From Chordibacter sp038110535 (GTDB lineage Bacteria; Verrucomicrobiota; Verrucomicrobiia; Opitutales; Seribacteraceae), in NCBI GenBank assembly GCA_038110535.1, contig JAYNJW010000005.1:16862-80861 (forward strand): a stretch of 64,000 bases of DNA, written 5' to 3'. The position numbers and the translations under genes are program-made. The notes under the pieces were generated by a model. That model made no database searches. It saw only the letters and a list, made by a program, of their open reading frames with translations, and had not been told where the DNA came from. The stretch's first letter is position 1, and every line of letters starts with the position of its first letter. Positions 18,501-26,454 of the stretch are shown one piece after another.

Positions 18501-20960
18501 TGCCAGCTTTAATCGCTGAGATTCTCCACCTGATAGTGTATTTAATGGTTGCCCTAATTTCAAATAACCAAGCCCTAGCTCCTTCAGTAATGAAAGTTTT
18601 TTGTAGGTTTTGGGAAGTTGTGAAAACCTCTCCTGAGCTTCCGAAATGGTGAGGTTCAAAGTTTCAGCAACATTGAGCCCTCCAAGACGGATTGCTAAAA
18701 GCTCATCCTTGAAACGATTACCCCGGCAAAGGGGGCAAGGTATTGATAGGTCGGGTAAGAATTGCATTTCAACATTCTCATAACCCAAGCCCGTGCATGA
18801 GTCACAACGACCCTGCCCAGAATTGAAGGAAAAGTCAGCAGCACTAAACCCAGAAGCCTTTGCTTGCTCAGTGCGACCAAAGGCTTCTTTAATTGGGCTC
18901 CAAGCATCCGAATAAAGAACAGGGTTGGACCGAGGAGATCTCGCGACCGTTCCTTGGTCTATCATGACAACTTCAGAAAAACCAAGGGTACTATGAACCC
19001 AGCCATTGGGCGAGCCTTGGCTTAATTCTTTGTAAATCAAATCATCAAGAAGGGTAGACTTTCCGGACCCGGACAAGCCGGAGATACAAGTTAGTTTACC
19101 AAGAGGAATTTCTGCCTTAAAGTTCTGCAGGTTGTGAATGTTTGCTCCCTTGATTTTGATAAAATGGGAATGGGTGGATTTTGAATTTTTAGGAAATTTA
19201 GGAGCAAGAAAATTGTTCCCTGCTAGCCATTTTCCGGTTTCTGAGTCAGCAGATTTCACTAATTCAGAGACTGGGCCGTTAAAGATGATCTCTCCGCCTG
19301 AAGCCCCAGGATAAGGGCCCATTTCAATGACTCGATCCGCAGCCCGAATCACTTGTTCATCATGTTCGACTACGCAAACAAAATTCCCCGCCGCAGCTAA
19401 ACTTTTAAGAATGCCTATTAAGCGTCCAATATCTTGATGGTGTAACCCGATGGTTGGTTCATCCAAGGCAAAAAGAGTGTCAGTTAATCCAGCCCCAAGG
19501 CAGGCGGTTAAATTAATTCTCTGAGTTTCTCCGCCACTTAAACTTCTAGAAGTACGGTCTAAACTCAAGTAATCCAGTCCCACATCTCGCAAATATCCCA
19601 ACCTAGTTCGAATGGATTCCACGGGTAAATCCAACCTTGGGTCTTGGCAAAAAACCACTGAATTCATTAATTCAAGGAGTTCAGAGATGGGCATCGCATA
19701 AAGCTCGGGCAGTGAATAATTTTTCCATTTCCATAGTTGGGGCTCTTTTTTGAACCGGGTTCCTTGGCAAGCAGGGCAAACAAAGTAGCCCCTGTATTTG
19801 GATAGAAATACCCTGACATGCATTTTATAAGTTTTCTTTTCCAGCCAACCAAAAAAGGCATGAATGCCGTACCAGAGATTGTCTCCCTCAACATGCATAG
19901 GGTCTCCATCCCAAATAAAGGACTGTTGTTGTGCGGATAGTTTGTGCCAAGGTTTATAAGGATCAATGCCTTGTCTTTGGGATGCATCCAGAAGATCATT
20001 CAGGCAGTGACCGTAAACTTTTCCCTCGAAGGGCTTGATGGCTCCTTGAGATAAAGACAGGGAGGGATCAGGAATGACAAGGGCTGGGTTGATCTCTATA
20101 ACCCTGCCAAAGCCCTTACATTTTGAACAAGCACCGATTGGAGAGTTAAAGGAAAACGAACTTTGTTCCAGTGGAGCATAAACTTTTCCCGATACAGAAG
20201 AACGCAAGCCTTTAAAAAATGATTTGCAAATCTTGCCTGTAGGAGTTCTGGCCTCTGCTTGGCCTTTGCCAAGCTCAAGGCAAAGAGAAATCGCTTCAGT
20301 TATGCGAGTTTTATTGTTCGGTATTGCCTTGATCTTATCAACTACGACAAAGGCGTTAGGCTCGTCCCAAGAGGATTGCAGCAAAGCCTCAATCCGTAGG
20401 TATTTCCTTTTGACCAAAATTCGCGAGTATCCTGCCGCTACCAAAAAATGGAGAAAATCATCCGCCGTTAGGTTTCCACGTTCTATACAAAATCCCAAAA
20501 CGACATCTTGGTTTAAGAATTCTGAAACACAGCATTTCGCTTGGGCTCTGGGAGATTCTTCCTTAATAATTTTTCCATGGTTATCAGGATCGTGCAGGCT
20601 GGCTACATGGGGAAACCAAACTTTAAAATAGTCGCACAATTCGGTCATCGTTCCCACGGTAGAACGGGAATTTCTGATCGAATTTTTTTGCTCAACCGCT
20701 ATCGAAGGTCGAGCATGCAACATGGATTCGACCTGGGGTCGAGGCAGGGACTCCATGAATTGCCTTACATAGGGGCTAAAGGTTTCAACATATCTTCTTT
20801 GGCCTTCTGCATGAAGAACATCAAAAAGCAAGGTGGATTTGCCGGTTCCACTCAAGCCAGTAATAACGGTCAGGCAACCCGGTTCGATCGACAAATTGAC
20901 CTCTTTGAGATTGTTTTCTCGGGCTCCAAGAAGCTGGATGGGCAATGAGTGAATCGACAT
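15540..20960 (-). CDS. uvrA: excinuclease ABC subunit A, tandem double-length form
   Basis: Damage-recognition ATPase of nucleotide excision repair. At 1806 residues it is about twice the usual 940: two complete UvrA units in tandem, the second starting near residue 945 (DLEIIGAQENNLKDLSL). Four ABC modules are visible, with Walker A motifs GLSGTGKST, GLSGSGKST, GPSGSGKSS and GVSGAGKSS, and four LSGGE(S/T/A)QR signatures. The first three Walker B motifs read LDEP, but the last reads VLEEPTIGLH. The CxxC...CxxC zinc finger of the second ABC is intact in both units; in the first ABC of both units the leading CxxC of the UvrB-binding-domain finger is missing. Double-length UvrA is known in Chlamydiae and relatives. 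The frame is continuous, with no sign of an artefact. Confidence 0.96.
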   Translation of the reverse strand: MSIHSLPIQLLGARENNLKEVNLSIEPGCLTVITGLSGTGKSTLLFDVLHAEGQRRYVETFSPYVRQFMESLPRPQVESMLHARPSIAVEQKNSIRNSRSTVGTMTELCDYFKVWFPHVASLHDPDNHGKIIKEESPRAQAKCCVSEFLNQDVVLGFCIERGNLTADDFLHFLVAAGYSRILVKRKYLRIEALLQSSWDEPNAFVVVDKIKAIPNNKTRITEAISLCLELGKGQAEARTPTGKICKSFFKGLRSSVSGKVYAPLEQSSFSFNSPIGACSKCKGFGRVIEINPALVIPDPSLSLSQGAIKPFEGKVYGHCLNDLLDASQRQGIDPYKPWHKLSAQQQSFIWDGDPMHVEGDNLWYGIHAFFGWLEKKTYKMHVRVFLSKYRGYFVCPACQGTRFKKEPQLWKWKNYSLPELYAMPISELLELMNSVVFCQDPRLDLPVESIRTRLGYLRDVGLDYLSLDRTSRSLSGGETQRINLTACLGAGLTDTLFALDEPTIGLHHQDIGRLIGILKSLAAAGNFVCVVEHDEQVIRAADRVIEMGPYPGASGGEIIFNGPVSELVKSADSETGKWLAGNNFLAPKFPKNSKSTHSHFIKIKGANIHNLQNFKAEIPLGKLTCISGLSGSGKSTLLDDLIYKELSQGSPNGWVHSTLGFSEVVMIDQGTVARSPRSNPVLYSDAWSPIKEAFGRTEQAKASGFSAADFSFNSGQGRCDSCTGLGYENVEMQFLPDLSIPCPLCRGNRFKDELLAIRLGGLNVAETLNLTISEAQERFSQLPKTYKKLSLLKELGLGYLKLGQPLNTLSGGESQRLKLAKFMSPLQKESGSALILLDEPTTGLHLADVQRLITCLKQVVTSGHSLLVIEHHSTVLLQSDWIVELGPGAGKLGGKVIASGTPNSFHRLNTPTGLLFKDLQKKNKPSPKGQSSQVHFKNKPYAKKRDLEIIGAQENNLKDLSLAIPSNQFVVITGPSGSGKSSLAFDVIFAEGQRRFMESMSSYARQFVEQIGRPKVDLIRGISPTVAIEQRVTRGSKKSTVGSITEIAQYLRLLYARLGTQCSPRNGTPLVSSTPQDICRNIGKKIKGVKGAQLLFPMVTNRKGHHKPLINWAKDQGFELVRCDGKILSTKSFEGLDRYQLHTIELVLETWEKPPQDIVLQGSIQYALKMGKGRCLLLLPSGETSWYSIHKSDPETGEAYPDLEPLLLSWNSPRGWCPSCRGYGRIYDWMKDELPANGQWWSLEDGDICPTCSGDRLNSVGRNVFLFSQHRQSYSLPQLLALPPAEIELFLKNLRINQELNAVRDAILPEVFERLNFMRNVGLEYLTLNRETASLSGGESQRIRLAGQLGSNLSGVLYVLDEPSIGLHPSDNQKLIDSLRSLQKKGNSLLVVEHDQETILQADCIIEIGPNAGEHGGRVIEMGKPKAIAEKGLSGTGKYLSEGISHPLRGSWRKLCPFKNSKENAYLELSKVSYRNLKNLNLRVPIARLTVCCGVSGAGKSSLVRGPLFQGIKKSIIESADVIKSDKYLLKNGNCFSKAIEVSQAPIGKTSRSNPATYLGAWTRIRDLISTLPEAKACGLSPSDFSFNVKGGRCETCKGAGRIKLEMNFLPDSFIECEECQGKRYKDEILNLQWRGKNIAEILDMTFDEAMEFFSFDEFLRKTFLLMVKTGLGYLKLGQTSPTLSGGEAQRLKLASELANGIELQGKKYKKLKKNFYVLEEPTIGLHPQDCEKLILLLHQLVDEGHTVVIIEHDVDLIAEADYLIELGPRGGAEGGKLLHQGTVASLLKKKSSPTAKFLRRVVRSD

Positions 20961-21008
20961 CTGTACTTCCTACGGGAAAAGAAAAAATGGACAAGACGCG
21001 ATTAAAAA

Positions 21009-21085
<77 letters not shown>

Positions 21086-21201
21086 CAAACCTTGCACTAT
21101 GTTCAGACAATTGAATTTCGCAAGACGAATTTCCTAAAGTTAAAACTTGGACTCTCCGAGTTTGACATTATTCCACGAAACTTTACTTTTTAATCTTTGT
21201 C

Positions 21202-21357
21202 ATGAAACCTACCTACAATCCATCAAAACTGCGTCGTGCCAGAAAATTTGGTTTTCGAAAGCGCAATCAAACTAGTGCTGGTCGCAAGGTGCTCCAAAAT
21301 CGTCGCCGCAAGGGAAGAGCGAAGTTGACTGCTTCGGTTTTGCCTCGTTTTCGATAG
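21202..21357 (+). CDS. rpmH: 50S ribosomal protein L34
   Basis: Small, very basic ribosomal protein of 51 residues, found by reading the frame directly. It begins MKPTYNPSKLRRARKFGFRK and continues with the conserved NRRRKGRAKL segment, matching L34. The C-terminal extension TASVLPRFR is slightly longer than in E. coli (46 residues). It is the first gene of the conserved rpmH-rnpA-yidC group, 20 bases before rnpA. No dnaA or clear DnaA-box cluster is seen upstream, where tRNA-Glu and uvrA lie instead. Confidence 0.97.
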   Translation: MKPTYNPSKLRRARKFGFRKRNQTSAGRKVLQNRRRKGRAKLTASVLPRFR

Positions 21358-21377
21358 TACACTTTGATTTTATTTGC

Positions 21378-21728
21378 GTGAGCTACGGTCTTTCACGCAC
21401 AGAGAGGTTGAGTAAAACCTCGCAGTTTTTAGATGTCAGACAATTTGGGATCTCGGTAAAATGCCCTTCCTTTTGGTTGCAAATGTCAATGGGACCTGCA
21501 GAAAAATTACCTAGGCTCGGAATTATTGCGACTAAGCGAATAGGAAATGCAGTGCATCGGAATCGTGCCAAACGACTTATACGAGAATTATATCGCAAAA
21601 ACAAAACCTCTATTCCTAAGTCTGCCCAAACTGTGGTAGTCCCTAGAAAAGCTATCTTTCAAATGGTGTATACGGAGCTAGAGAGCTCATTTAAGGATGC
21701 AATTGTAAAAGCATCGAACAGACTATGA
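21378..21728 (+). CDS. rnpA: ribonuclease P protein component
   Basis: Protein subunit of RNase P, which matures the 5' ends of tRNAs together with the RNA subunit. 116 residues with the family signature IATKRIGNAVHRNRAKRLIRE (the RNR motif, about residues 48-68). The start is a GTG at 21378. It lies between rpmH and yidC and overlaps yidC by four bases (ATGA), so translation is probably coupled. There is no room for yidD, which sits between rnpA and yidC in many bacteria. Confidence 0.95.
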   Translation: MSYGLSRTERLSKTSQFLDVRQFGISVKCPSFWLQMSMGPAEKLPRLGIIATKRIGNAVHRNRAKRLIRELYRKNKTSIPKSAQTVVVPRKAIFQMVYTELESSFKDAIVKASNRL

Positions 21729-23803
21729 AAAATTATTTACTGGGCGTCGGATTTCTAATCCTTGCATTTTATTTGATCTGGCAACAGGGGTCTGAGCAGA
21801 TGGATTACGCAGAGCAAAGATCAACCAACCAAGCCTCGGTAGAGCCAATCCTACCTATCGCTGACAATCCTTCTATCTCTAAGAATGGACAGGTTGTCCA
21901 AAGTGATGAGCCCTCAGCGGGAATACTTTTCGAAAGCGTCCAAGAGTTGGGCCAAGAAAAATTATCCGCCGGGTTAGCTTCGGAGCTCTCATCTGTAACT
22001 TTTTCGAACCATACAGGTGGCATTCGCTCGATACAATTGCATCAGTCGAACCGACTGAATAAAGCGTATGATTTAAACCACACGCAGGAGCCTTTACTTG
22101 GCATTTCTTTTGAGGATAGTTCTGGAAAACTTCTCCCTAATGCCTTGCCCAACCCCAGAGATTTTCAACTCCTCGAGAATTCTGCCCAACGAGTGGTTTA
22201 TCGATGGGAATCACCATCAAATCTACGCATCGATCGAATCTATGAACGAGCACAAGAGGACGGGTATGTGCTCAAGCATCGTACAATTTTCACTAGTTTA
22301 CGGGATGTTCCTATGGCCATTGAACGGATTCGCATGTCTTTGGGGTCGAGCTTTCAGATACCCCGGATGTACAATCCATTTGATCAGGCATCTACCTACC
22401 TAAGTGTCGGCTACTACAACGAAGGTGCCCCCCTAGCTGAAGGTTGTTCTTGTGCAACCTGTAGTGGTCGAATTGATGGAGAGCGGGAAGAGTTTTTTCA
22501 GTTAAATGAAATGGGACCAACGGGCAAGATAGAACCGAGGAGGTTATCGAAAGCAAAATGGGCATGTGTGAACAACCAGTTTTTTGTAAACTTGCTTCGG
22601 CCCGAATCAGAACTATCCGATCTTCGAGTATGGGGAGAATCCGTACAATCCAAAGAAAATGAACGAGGTGAAGAAGTTCTTGGGATAAGCGGAGCAATTT
22701 CTTTTCCCTTGGGCATACTTCAACCGAGTGAATCCAAAGAATTTTCGTTTAGCCTCTATGCCGGTCCCAAAGATTATGTGGAACTCTCTCAATTATCTTT
22801 CGAGCAAAAGAAAGTTATGCAATTCGGTGTTTTTTGGTGGATTTCCGAACCGCTCAGTTGGAGCCTCAATAAACTTAGTTCAATCTTTGGAAGTTATGGT
22901 CTCGGAATTATATTCCTAACCATCATTGTTAAACTTATCCTTTGGCCGCTTACCGCTCAGGCCACTCGTTCACAAAAGAAAATGCAAGCCTTGCAGGGCC
23001 CTTTGGCAAAATTAAGGGAAAAGCACAAGGGAAGCCCCCAAAAGCTGAATCAGGAAATGATGAAGTTTTACAAGGAGCATAAAGTGAATCCATTTGCAGG
23101 TTGCTGGCCCATTCTTATCCAAATCCCTATCTTTCTTGGAATGTTTTGGATGTTGCGTTCTGCAGCCGAACTTTACGGCCAAGAATTTTTATGGGCGAAT
23201 GACTTATCGGAGCAGGATAGCGTGGTTATGCTGCATGGCTTTTCTCTCAATGTTTTGCCCATTTTCATGGTTCTTACCCAGTGGTATCAAATGCGCTTAA
23301 ATCCGATGCAGCTTGGACCCGAGATGAGCGAGGCTCAAAGGATTAATGCTAAAATGATGCGCTTTATGCCCTTCATGTTTTTAGTTTTCCTTTATTTTTT
23401 CTCGTCTGCCCTAGTTCTATACTGGACGATACAAAATATAATGACCATCTTGCAGACACTTATGACTAAAAATGTGGTACTCCCTGATGCAATGGTTGAA
23501 AAGGGCCCCAAAGCCAGAGAAAAAGGCTTTGACCATCTCCGGAACAATGCCGATGAAATTGAATCAGCAAACGAGGAGGTGGATGAGGAAAACCGGAGGT
23601 TTAGAAATTTATTGGGATTAAAGGTTCGCGGTAAAATTGATGCCGAAAACCTAGAGATGAGGTACCAAGAAAGAATGAAAAATTACAGTCCCAAAAGATT
23701 GGCAAGCATGACTGAACAAAAGAGACTTTCTGCAGAAGAAAAGCGGGATAAAATTAATGAAGCTTATCAATCTCTCAAAAAAGATCTGGATAAGGATTCT
23801 TGA
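21725..23803 (+). CDS. yidC: membrane protein insertase YidC with J-domain-like C-terminal tail
   Basis: Inserts and folds inner-membrane proteins, alone or with Sec. It has an N-terminal membrane anchor (residues 4-19), a large periplasmic beta-sandwich domain (about 60-345), and the five-helix insertase core from about 360 to 590, with WPLTAQATRSQKKMQAL, NPFAGCWPILIQIPIFLGM and the final VLYWTIQNIMTILQT. Odd points: the periplasmic domain carries a compact CSCATC motif (about residue 240) plus a further Cys, and the tail (about 626-690) resembles a J-domain: FRNLLGL, then RYQERMKNYSPKRL, then EEKRDKINEAYQSLKKD, with SPK in place of HPD. 692 residues is long for the family. Confidence 0.95.
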   Translation: MKNYLLGVGFLILAFYLIWQQGSEQMDYAEQRSTNQASVEPILPIADNPSISKNGQVVQSDEPSAGILFESVQELGQEKLSAGLASELSSVTFSNHTGGIRSIQLHQSNRLNKAYDLNHTQEPLLGISFEDSSGKLLPNALPNPRDFQLLENSAQRVVYRWESPSNLRIDRIYERAQEDGYVLKHRTIFTSLRDVPMAIERIRMSLGSSFQIPRMYNPFDQASTYLSVGYYNEGAPLAEGCSCATCSGRIDGEREEFFQLNEMGPTGKIEPRRLSKAKWACVNNQFFVNLLRPESELSDLRVWGESVQSKENERGEEVLGISGAISFPLGILQPSESKEFSFSLYAGPKDYVELSQLSFEQKKVMQFGVFWWISEPLSWSLNKLSSIFGSYGLGIIFLTIIVKLILWPLTAQATRSQKKMQALQGPLAKLREKHKGSPQKLNQEMMKFYKEHKVNPFAGCWPILIQIPIFLGMFWMLRSAAELYGQEFLWANDLSEQDSVVMLHGFSLNVLPIFMVLTQWYQMRLNPMQLGPEMSEAQRINAKMMRFMPFMFLVFLYFFSSALVLYWTIQNIMTILQTLMTKNVVLPDAMVEKGPKAREKGFDHLRNNADEIESANEEVDEENRRFRNLLGLKVRGKIDAENLEMRYQERMKNYSPKRLASMTEQKRLSAEEKRDKINEAYQSLKKDLDKDS

Positions 23804-23837
23804 CTTTACCTAGGATCATTTGATTCGTTTTGAATTC

Positions 23838-24587
23838 ATGTCAGGACACAGTAAATGGGCAACTACCAAAAGGCACAAAGCGGCCGTTGACGCAAAACGT
23901 GGAAAAATCTTTAGCGTAATCAGTAAAGAAATATCTCTTGCAACCCGAGATGGTGGCAAAGATCCCGAGTTCAATCCCCGTCTGCGTACCTTGATTCTTA
24001 AGGCAAAACAGGCAAATATGCCTTCGGATAACATTGATCGGGCCATCAAAAAAGGAGCTGGGGAACTCGGCGGTGTCACCATCGAGGAACTGCTCTACGA
24101 AGGGTACGGACCTGGAGGGATCGGCTTAATTGTGGAAGTAACGACCGATAACAAGAATCGTTCCGCGTCAGAAGTCAGAAGTACTTTCTCAAAAGGAGGT
24201 GGGAATTTGGCAGGAGTAGGTGCTTTAGCGTTCAACTTCAAACGTAAAGGGCAATTTCTCTTGGCATTAGATAAAATCTCCGAGGATGAATTGACCGAAC
24301 TGGCGTTGGATAATGAGGCGGAAGATGTTTTGATCGAAGAGGATCATTACGAAGTGATTTGTGAAACTTCGGAATTCGATCGGATGGCAGAAGCTTTCGA
24401 GCAAAGAGGCATTGAGCCAGACTCTTCCGAACTAGCCTATCTCCCCAGTACTCTAGTTGAAGTTAGGGATGAGGAAACTGCTCGTAAACTGATGAACCTT
24501 ATCGAATCCCTAGAAGATCTTGAAGATGTCAAGTCGGTGCATGGAAATTATGACATAGACAAAGCTTTGCTTGAGAAAATTTCCTGA
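23838..24587 (+). CDS. YebC/PmpR-family transcriptional or translational regulator
   Basis: 249-residue cytoplasmic protein of the YebC/TACO1 family. Members act as DNA-binding regulators or, as shown more recently, help ribosomes through proline-rich stretches. Signature segments are the start MSGHSKWATTKRHKAAVDAK, the NMPSDNIDRAIKKGAGE segment and YEGYGPGG. The usual HSKWA(N/T)IKHRK sequence appears as HSKWATTKRHK. The ATG at 23838 is chosen because the family begins with MSGHS or MAGHS; the longer frame from the TTG at 23820 adds six unrelated residues. It lies 34 bases after yidC. Confidence 0.95.
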   Translation: MSGHSKWATTKRHKAAVDAKRGKIFSVISKEISLATRDGGKDPEFNPRLRTLILKAKQANMPSDNIDRAIKKGAGELGGVTIEELLYEGYGPGGIGLIVEVTTDNKNRSASEVRSTFSKGGGNLAGVGALAFNFKRKGQFLLALDKISEDELTELALDNEAEDVLIEEDHYEVICETSEFDRMAEAFEQRGIEPDSSELAYLPSTLVEVRDEETARKLMNLIESLEDLEDVKSVHGNYDIDKALLEKIS

Positions 24588-24643
24588 TAAAATCTTTGAA
24601 TGCTGCCCTCTCTTGGCACGATTTCATAATGCTCAAGTTGTAA

Positions 24644-26449
24644 ATGTCTACCCCTGCTGAACAAACCTATTTTAGCGATGCCAACGAGGTTGGAATCGTT
24701 GAGGAAAAAACCTTTGTTAGTAAAGAAACCTTTAGCCTTACAGGTGGTGGAGTTTTGGAGGGTTTTCAATTAAGATATGAATGTTATGGCCAATTAAATC
24801 CCGAAAAAGACAATGCTATCTACATTTGTCATGCCTTGACAGGCGATCATCATGTGGCCGGTATTTACAGCCATGATGATGAAAAGCCAGGATGGTGGAA
24901 TCATGTAGTTGGCCCAGGTAAACCCATTGATACCAACCGTTTCTTTGTTATCTCTGCCAATTGTCTTGGGGGATGCAGAGGATCGACCGGCCCATCAAGC
25001 GATGACCCCCAAAACCCTGGTGCATCCTACGGTGCCAATTTCCCGGATCTTTCAATTTGTGATATGATCCGGGCCCAGCGTGCCTTGATTGACCATTTGG
25101 GGATCTATTCTTTACATGCGGTGGTGGGAGGGAGCATGGGTGGTATGCAGGCCTTGCAATGGATCGTTGAGTATCCTGGTTTTGCTAAAAATGCCATCAT
25201 TATTGCAGCAACTGCCCAGCACAGCGTTCAAACCATTGCTTTTAATGAAGCGGGCAGGTGCTCGATTAGAGGCGATCTTGGTTGGAAAAATGGAAAGTAT
25301 GAAAAGAGCGCCGGTCCTGCCCAGGGGTTGTCCGTTGCCCGCATGATGGCCCACATAACTTATCTTTCAGATTTGGGGATGGAGGAAAAATTTGGAGGTG
25401 ACCGAAGATTAGACCCAAGTGATGATTTCGAATTTAGTGTGCAGGGCTATCTTGACCACCAAGGCAAAAAGTTTGTCGATCGTTTTGATGCAAATTCTTA
25501 CTTGAAATTAACCGAAGCATTGGATCGGTTTAACCTAGTTGGTGAGCATGGATTATCTCATGCGGTAAGAGATGTGGATACCCGAACCATGGTCATCGCA
25601 TTTTCAAGTGACTGGCTATACACACCAAAACAAAACAAGGATATTGTAGATGCCCTTCTCAAGGCCGGGAAAAATGCATCGTACTTAGAAATTAACCATT
25701 CTCACGGCCACGATTCTTTTCTAATAGATTCAGGCCCTTTTCTCCTTGCACTAGGAAGTTTTCTACAAGGGGAAGGTATGGTCACGGAACAAGCTTTTGA
25801 GGAGGATGGTTTTCGTAAATTGAAGAACAGATATGAGGTAAAAAAAGAAGTAGATTTTCGAGCGATCGATGATTGGGTTGCGCCCAGAGACAAGGTCTTG
25901 GACCTTGGTTGCGGGAGAGGTTTGCTTTTAGAGCATTTACGAGAAACAAAGGATGTTCATGGATTGGGAGTAGATTGGGAACTGAATAAATCAATTTCCT
26001 GTATTTCTAGGCAAGTGCCCATTTATCAGGAAGAAATCCTAGCTGCGTTGTCCAAGTTTAGTAATAATTCGTTTGATTGGGTTATTTTTTCCAGAATGGT
26101 TGAGTCCCTACCTGAACCTGGCAAAATTATAGAGCAAGCTATTCGGGTTGGGCACAAAGTGGCGGTAAGTTTTGTCAATCATGGTTATTGGAGAAATCGT
26201 TGGAACTTTCTTTTGCAAGGAAGGCGAGTATGCAATGAGGTCTATCCTCATCAATGGGAAAGCAGCCATTTGAGTAATCATTTTTCGATCCGCGAATTTG
26301 AAGATTTTTCCAAGAGATTAGATGCAAACGGCATGCAGGTTAATTTGGGCAGAAAATTATTTTATCGCGGAGACTGGGTTAAACAATGCTCTATTTTGCC
26401 AAACCTTCGGGCAGGATTAGCAATCTACGAAATTGTCAAAAGTAGCTAA
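24644..26449 (+). CDS. homoserine O-acetyltransferase MetX fused to MetW-type methyltransferase-like domain
   Basis: MetX acetylates homoserine in methionine synthesis. Residues about 1-375 are the alpha/beta-hydrolase MetX domain, with the nucleophile near Ser164 in VVGGSMGGMQALQW, the Asp region in FSSDWLYTP and the His in HSHGHDSFL. Residues about 400-600 are a MetW-like SAM-methyltransferase fold, with KVLDLGCGRGLLLEHL and a C-terminal segment that includes LPNLRAGLAIYEI. In many proteobacteria metX and metW are adjacent separate genes; here they form one continuous 601-residue frame. The specific acyl donor (acetyl versus succinyl) is not certain from sequence. Confidence 0.93.
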   Translation: MSTPAEQTYFSDANEVGIVEEKTFVSKETFSLTGGGVLEGFQLRYECYGQLNPEKDNAIYICHALTGDHHVAGIYSHDDEKPGWWNHVVGPGKPIDTNRFFVISANCLGGCRGSTGPSSDDPQNPGASYGANFPDLSICDMIRAQRALIDHLGIYSLHAVVGGSMGGMQALQWIVEYPGFAKNAIIIAATAQHSVQTIAFNEAGRCSIRGDLGWKNGKYEKSAGPAQGLSVARMMAHITYLSDLGMEEKFGGDRRLDPSDDFEFSVQGYLDHQGKKFVDRFDANSYLKLTEALDRFNLVGEHGLSHAVRDVDTRTMVIAFSSDWLYTPKQNKDIVDALLKAGKNASYLEINHSHGHDSFLIDSGPFLLALGSFLQGEGMVTEQAFEEDGFRKLKNRYEVKKEVDFRAIDDWVAPRDKVLDLGCGRGLLLEHLRETKDVHGLGVDWELNKSISCISRQVPIYQEEILAALSKFSNNSFDWVIFSRMVESLPEPGKIIEQAIRVGHKVAVSFVNHGYWRNRWNFLLQGRRVCNEVYPHQWESSHLSNHFSIREFEDFSKRLDANGMQVNLGRKLFYRGDWVKQCSILPNLRAGLAIYEIVKSS

Positions 26450-26454
26450 TTAAC

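Noticed and set aside
20224..20948. Two 135-residue plus-strand open frames
   Set aside because: Both lie inside uvrA on the opposite strand, whose motifs are intact; no independent coding evidence.
15540..20960. UvrA double length as an assembly artefact
   Set aside because: The two halves differ in sequence throughout, the frame is continuous, and the double form is known in related phyla.
21086..21201. Possible replication origin upstream of rpmH
   Set aside because: rpmH is often near oriC, but there is no dnaA and no cluster of DnaA boxes; only a loose match (TTATTCCAC) is seen.
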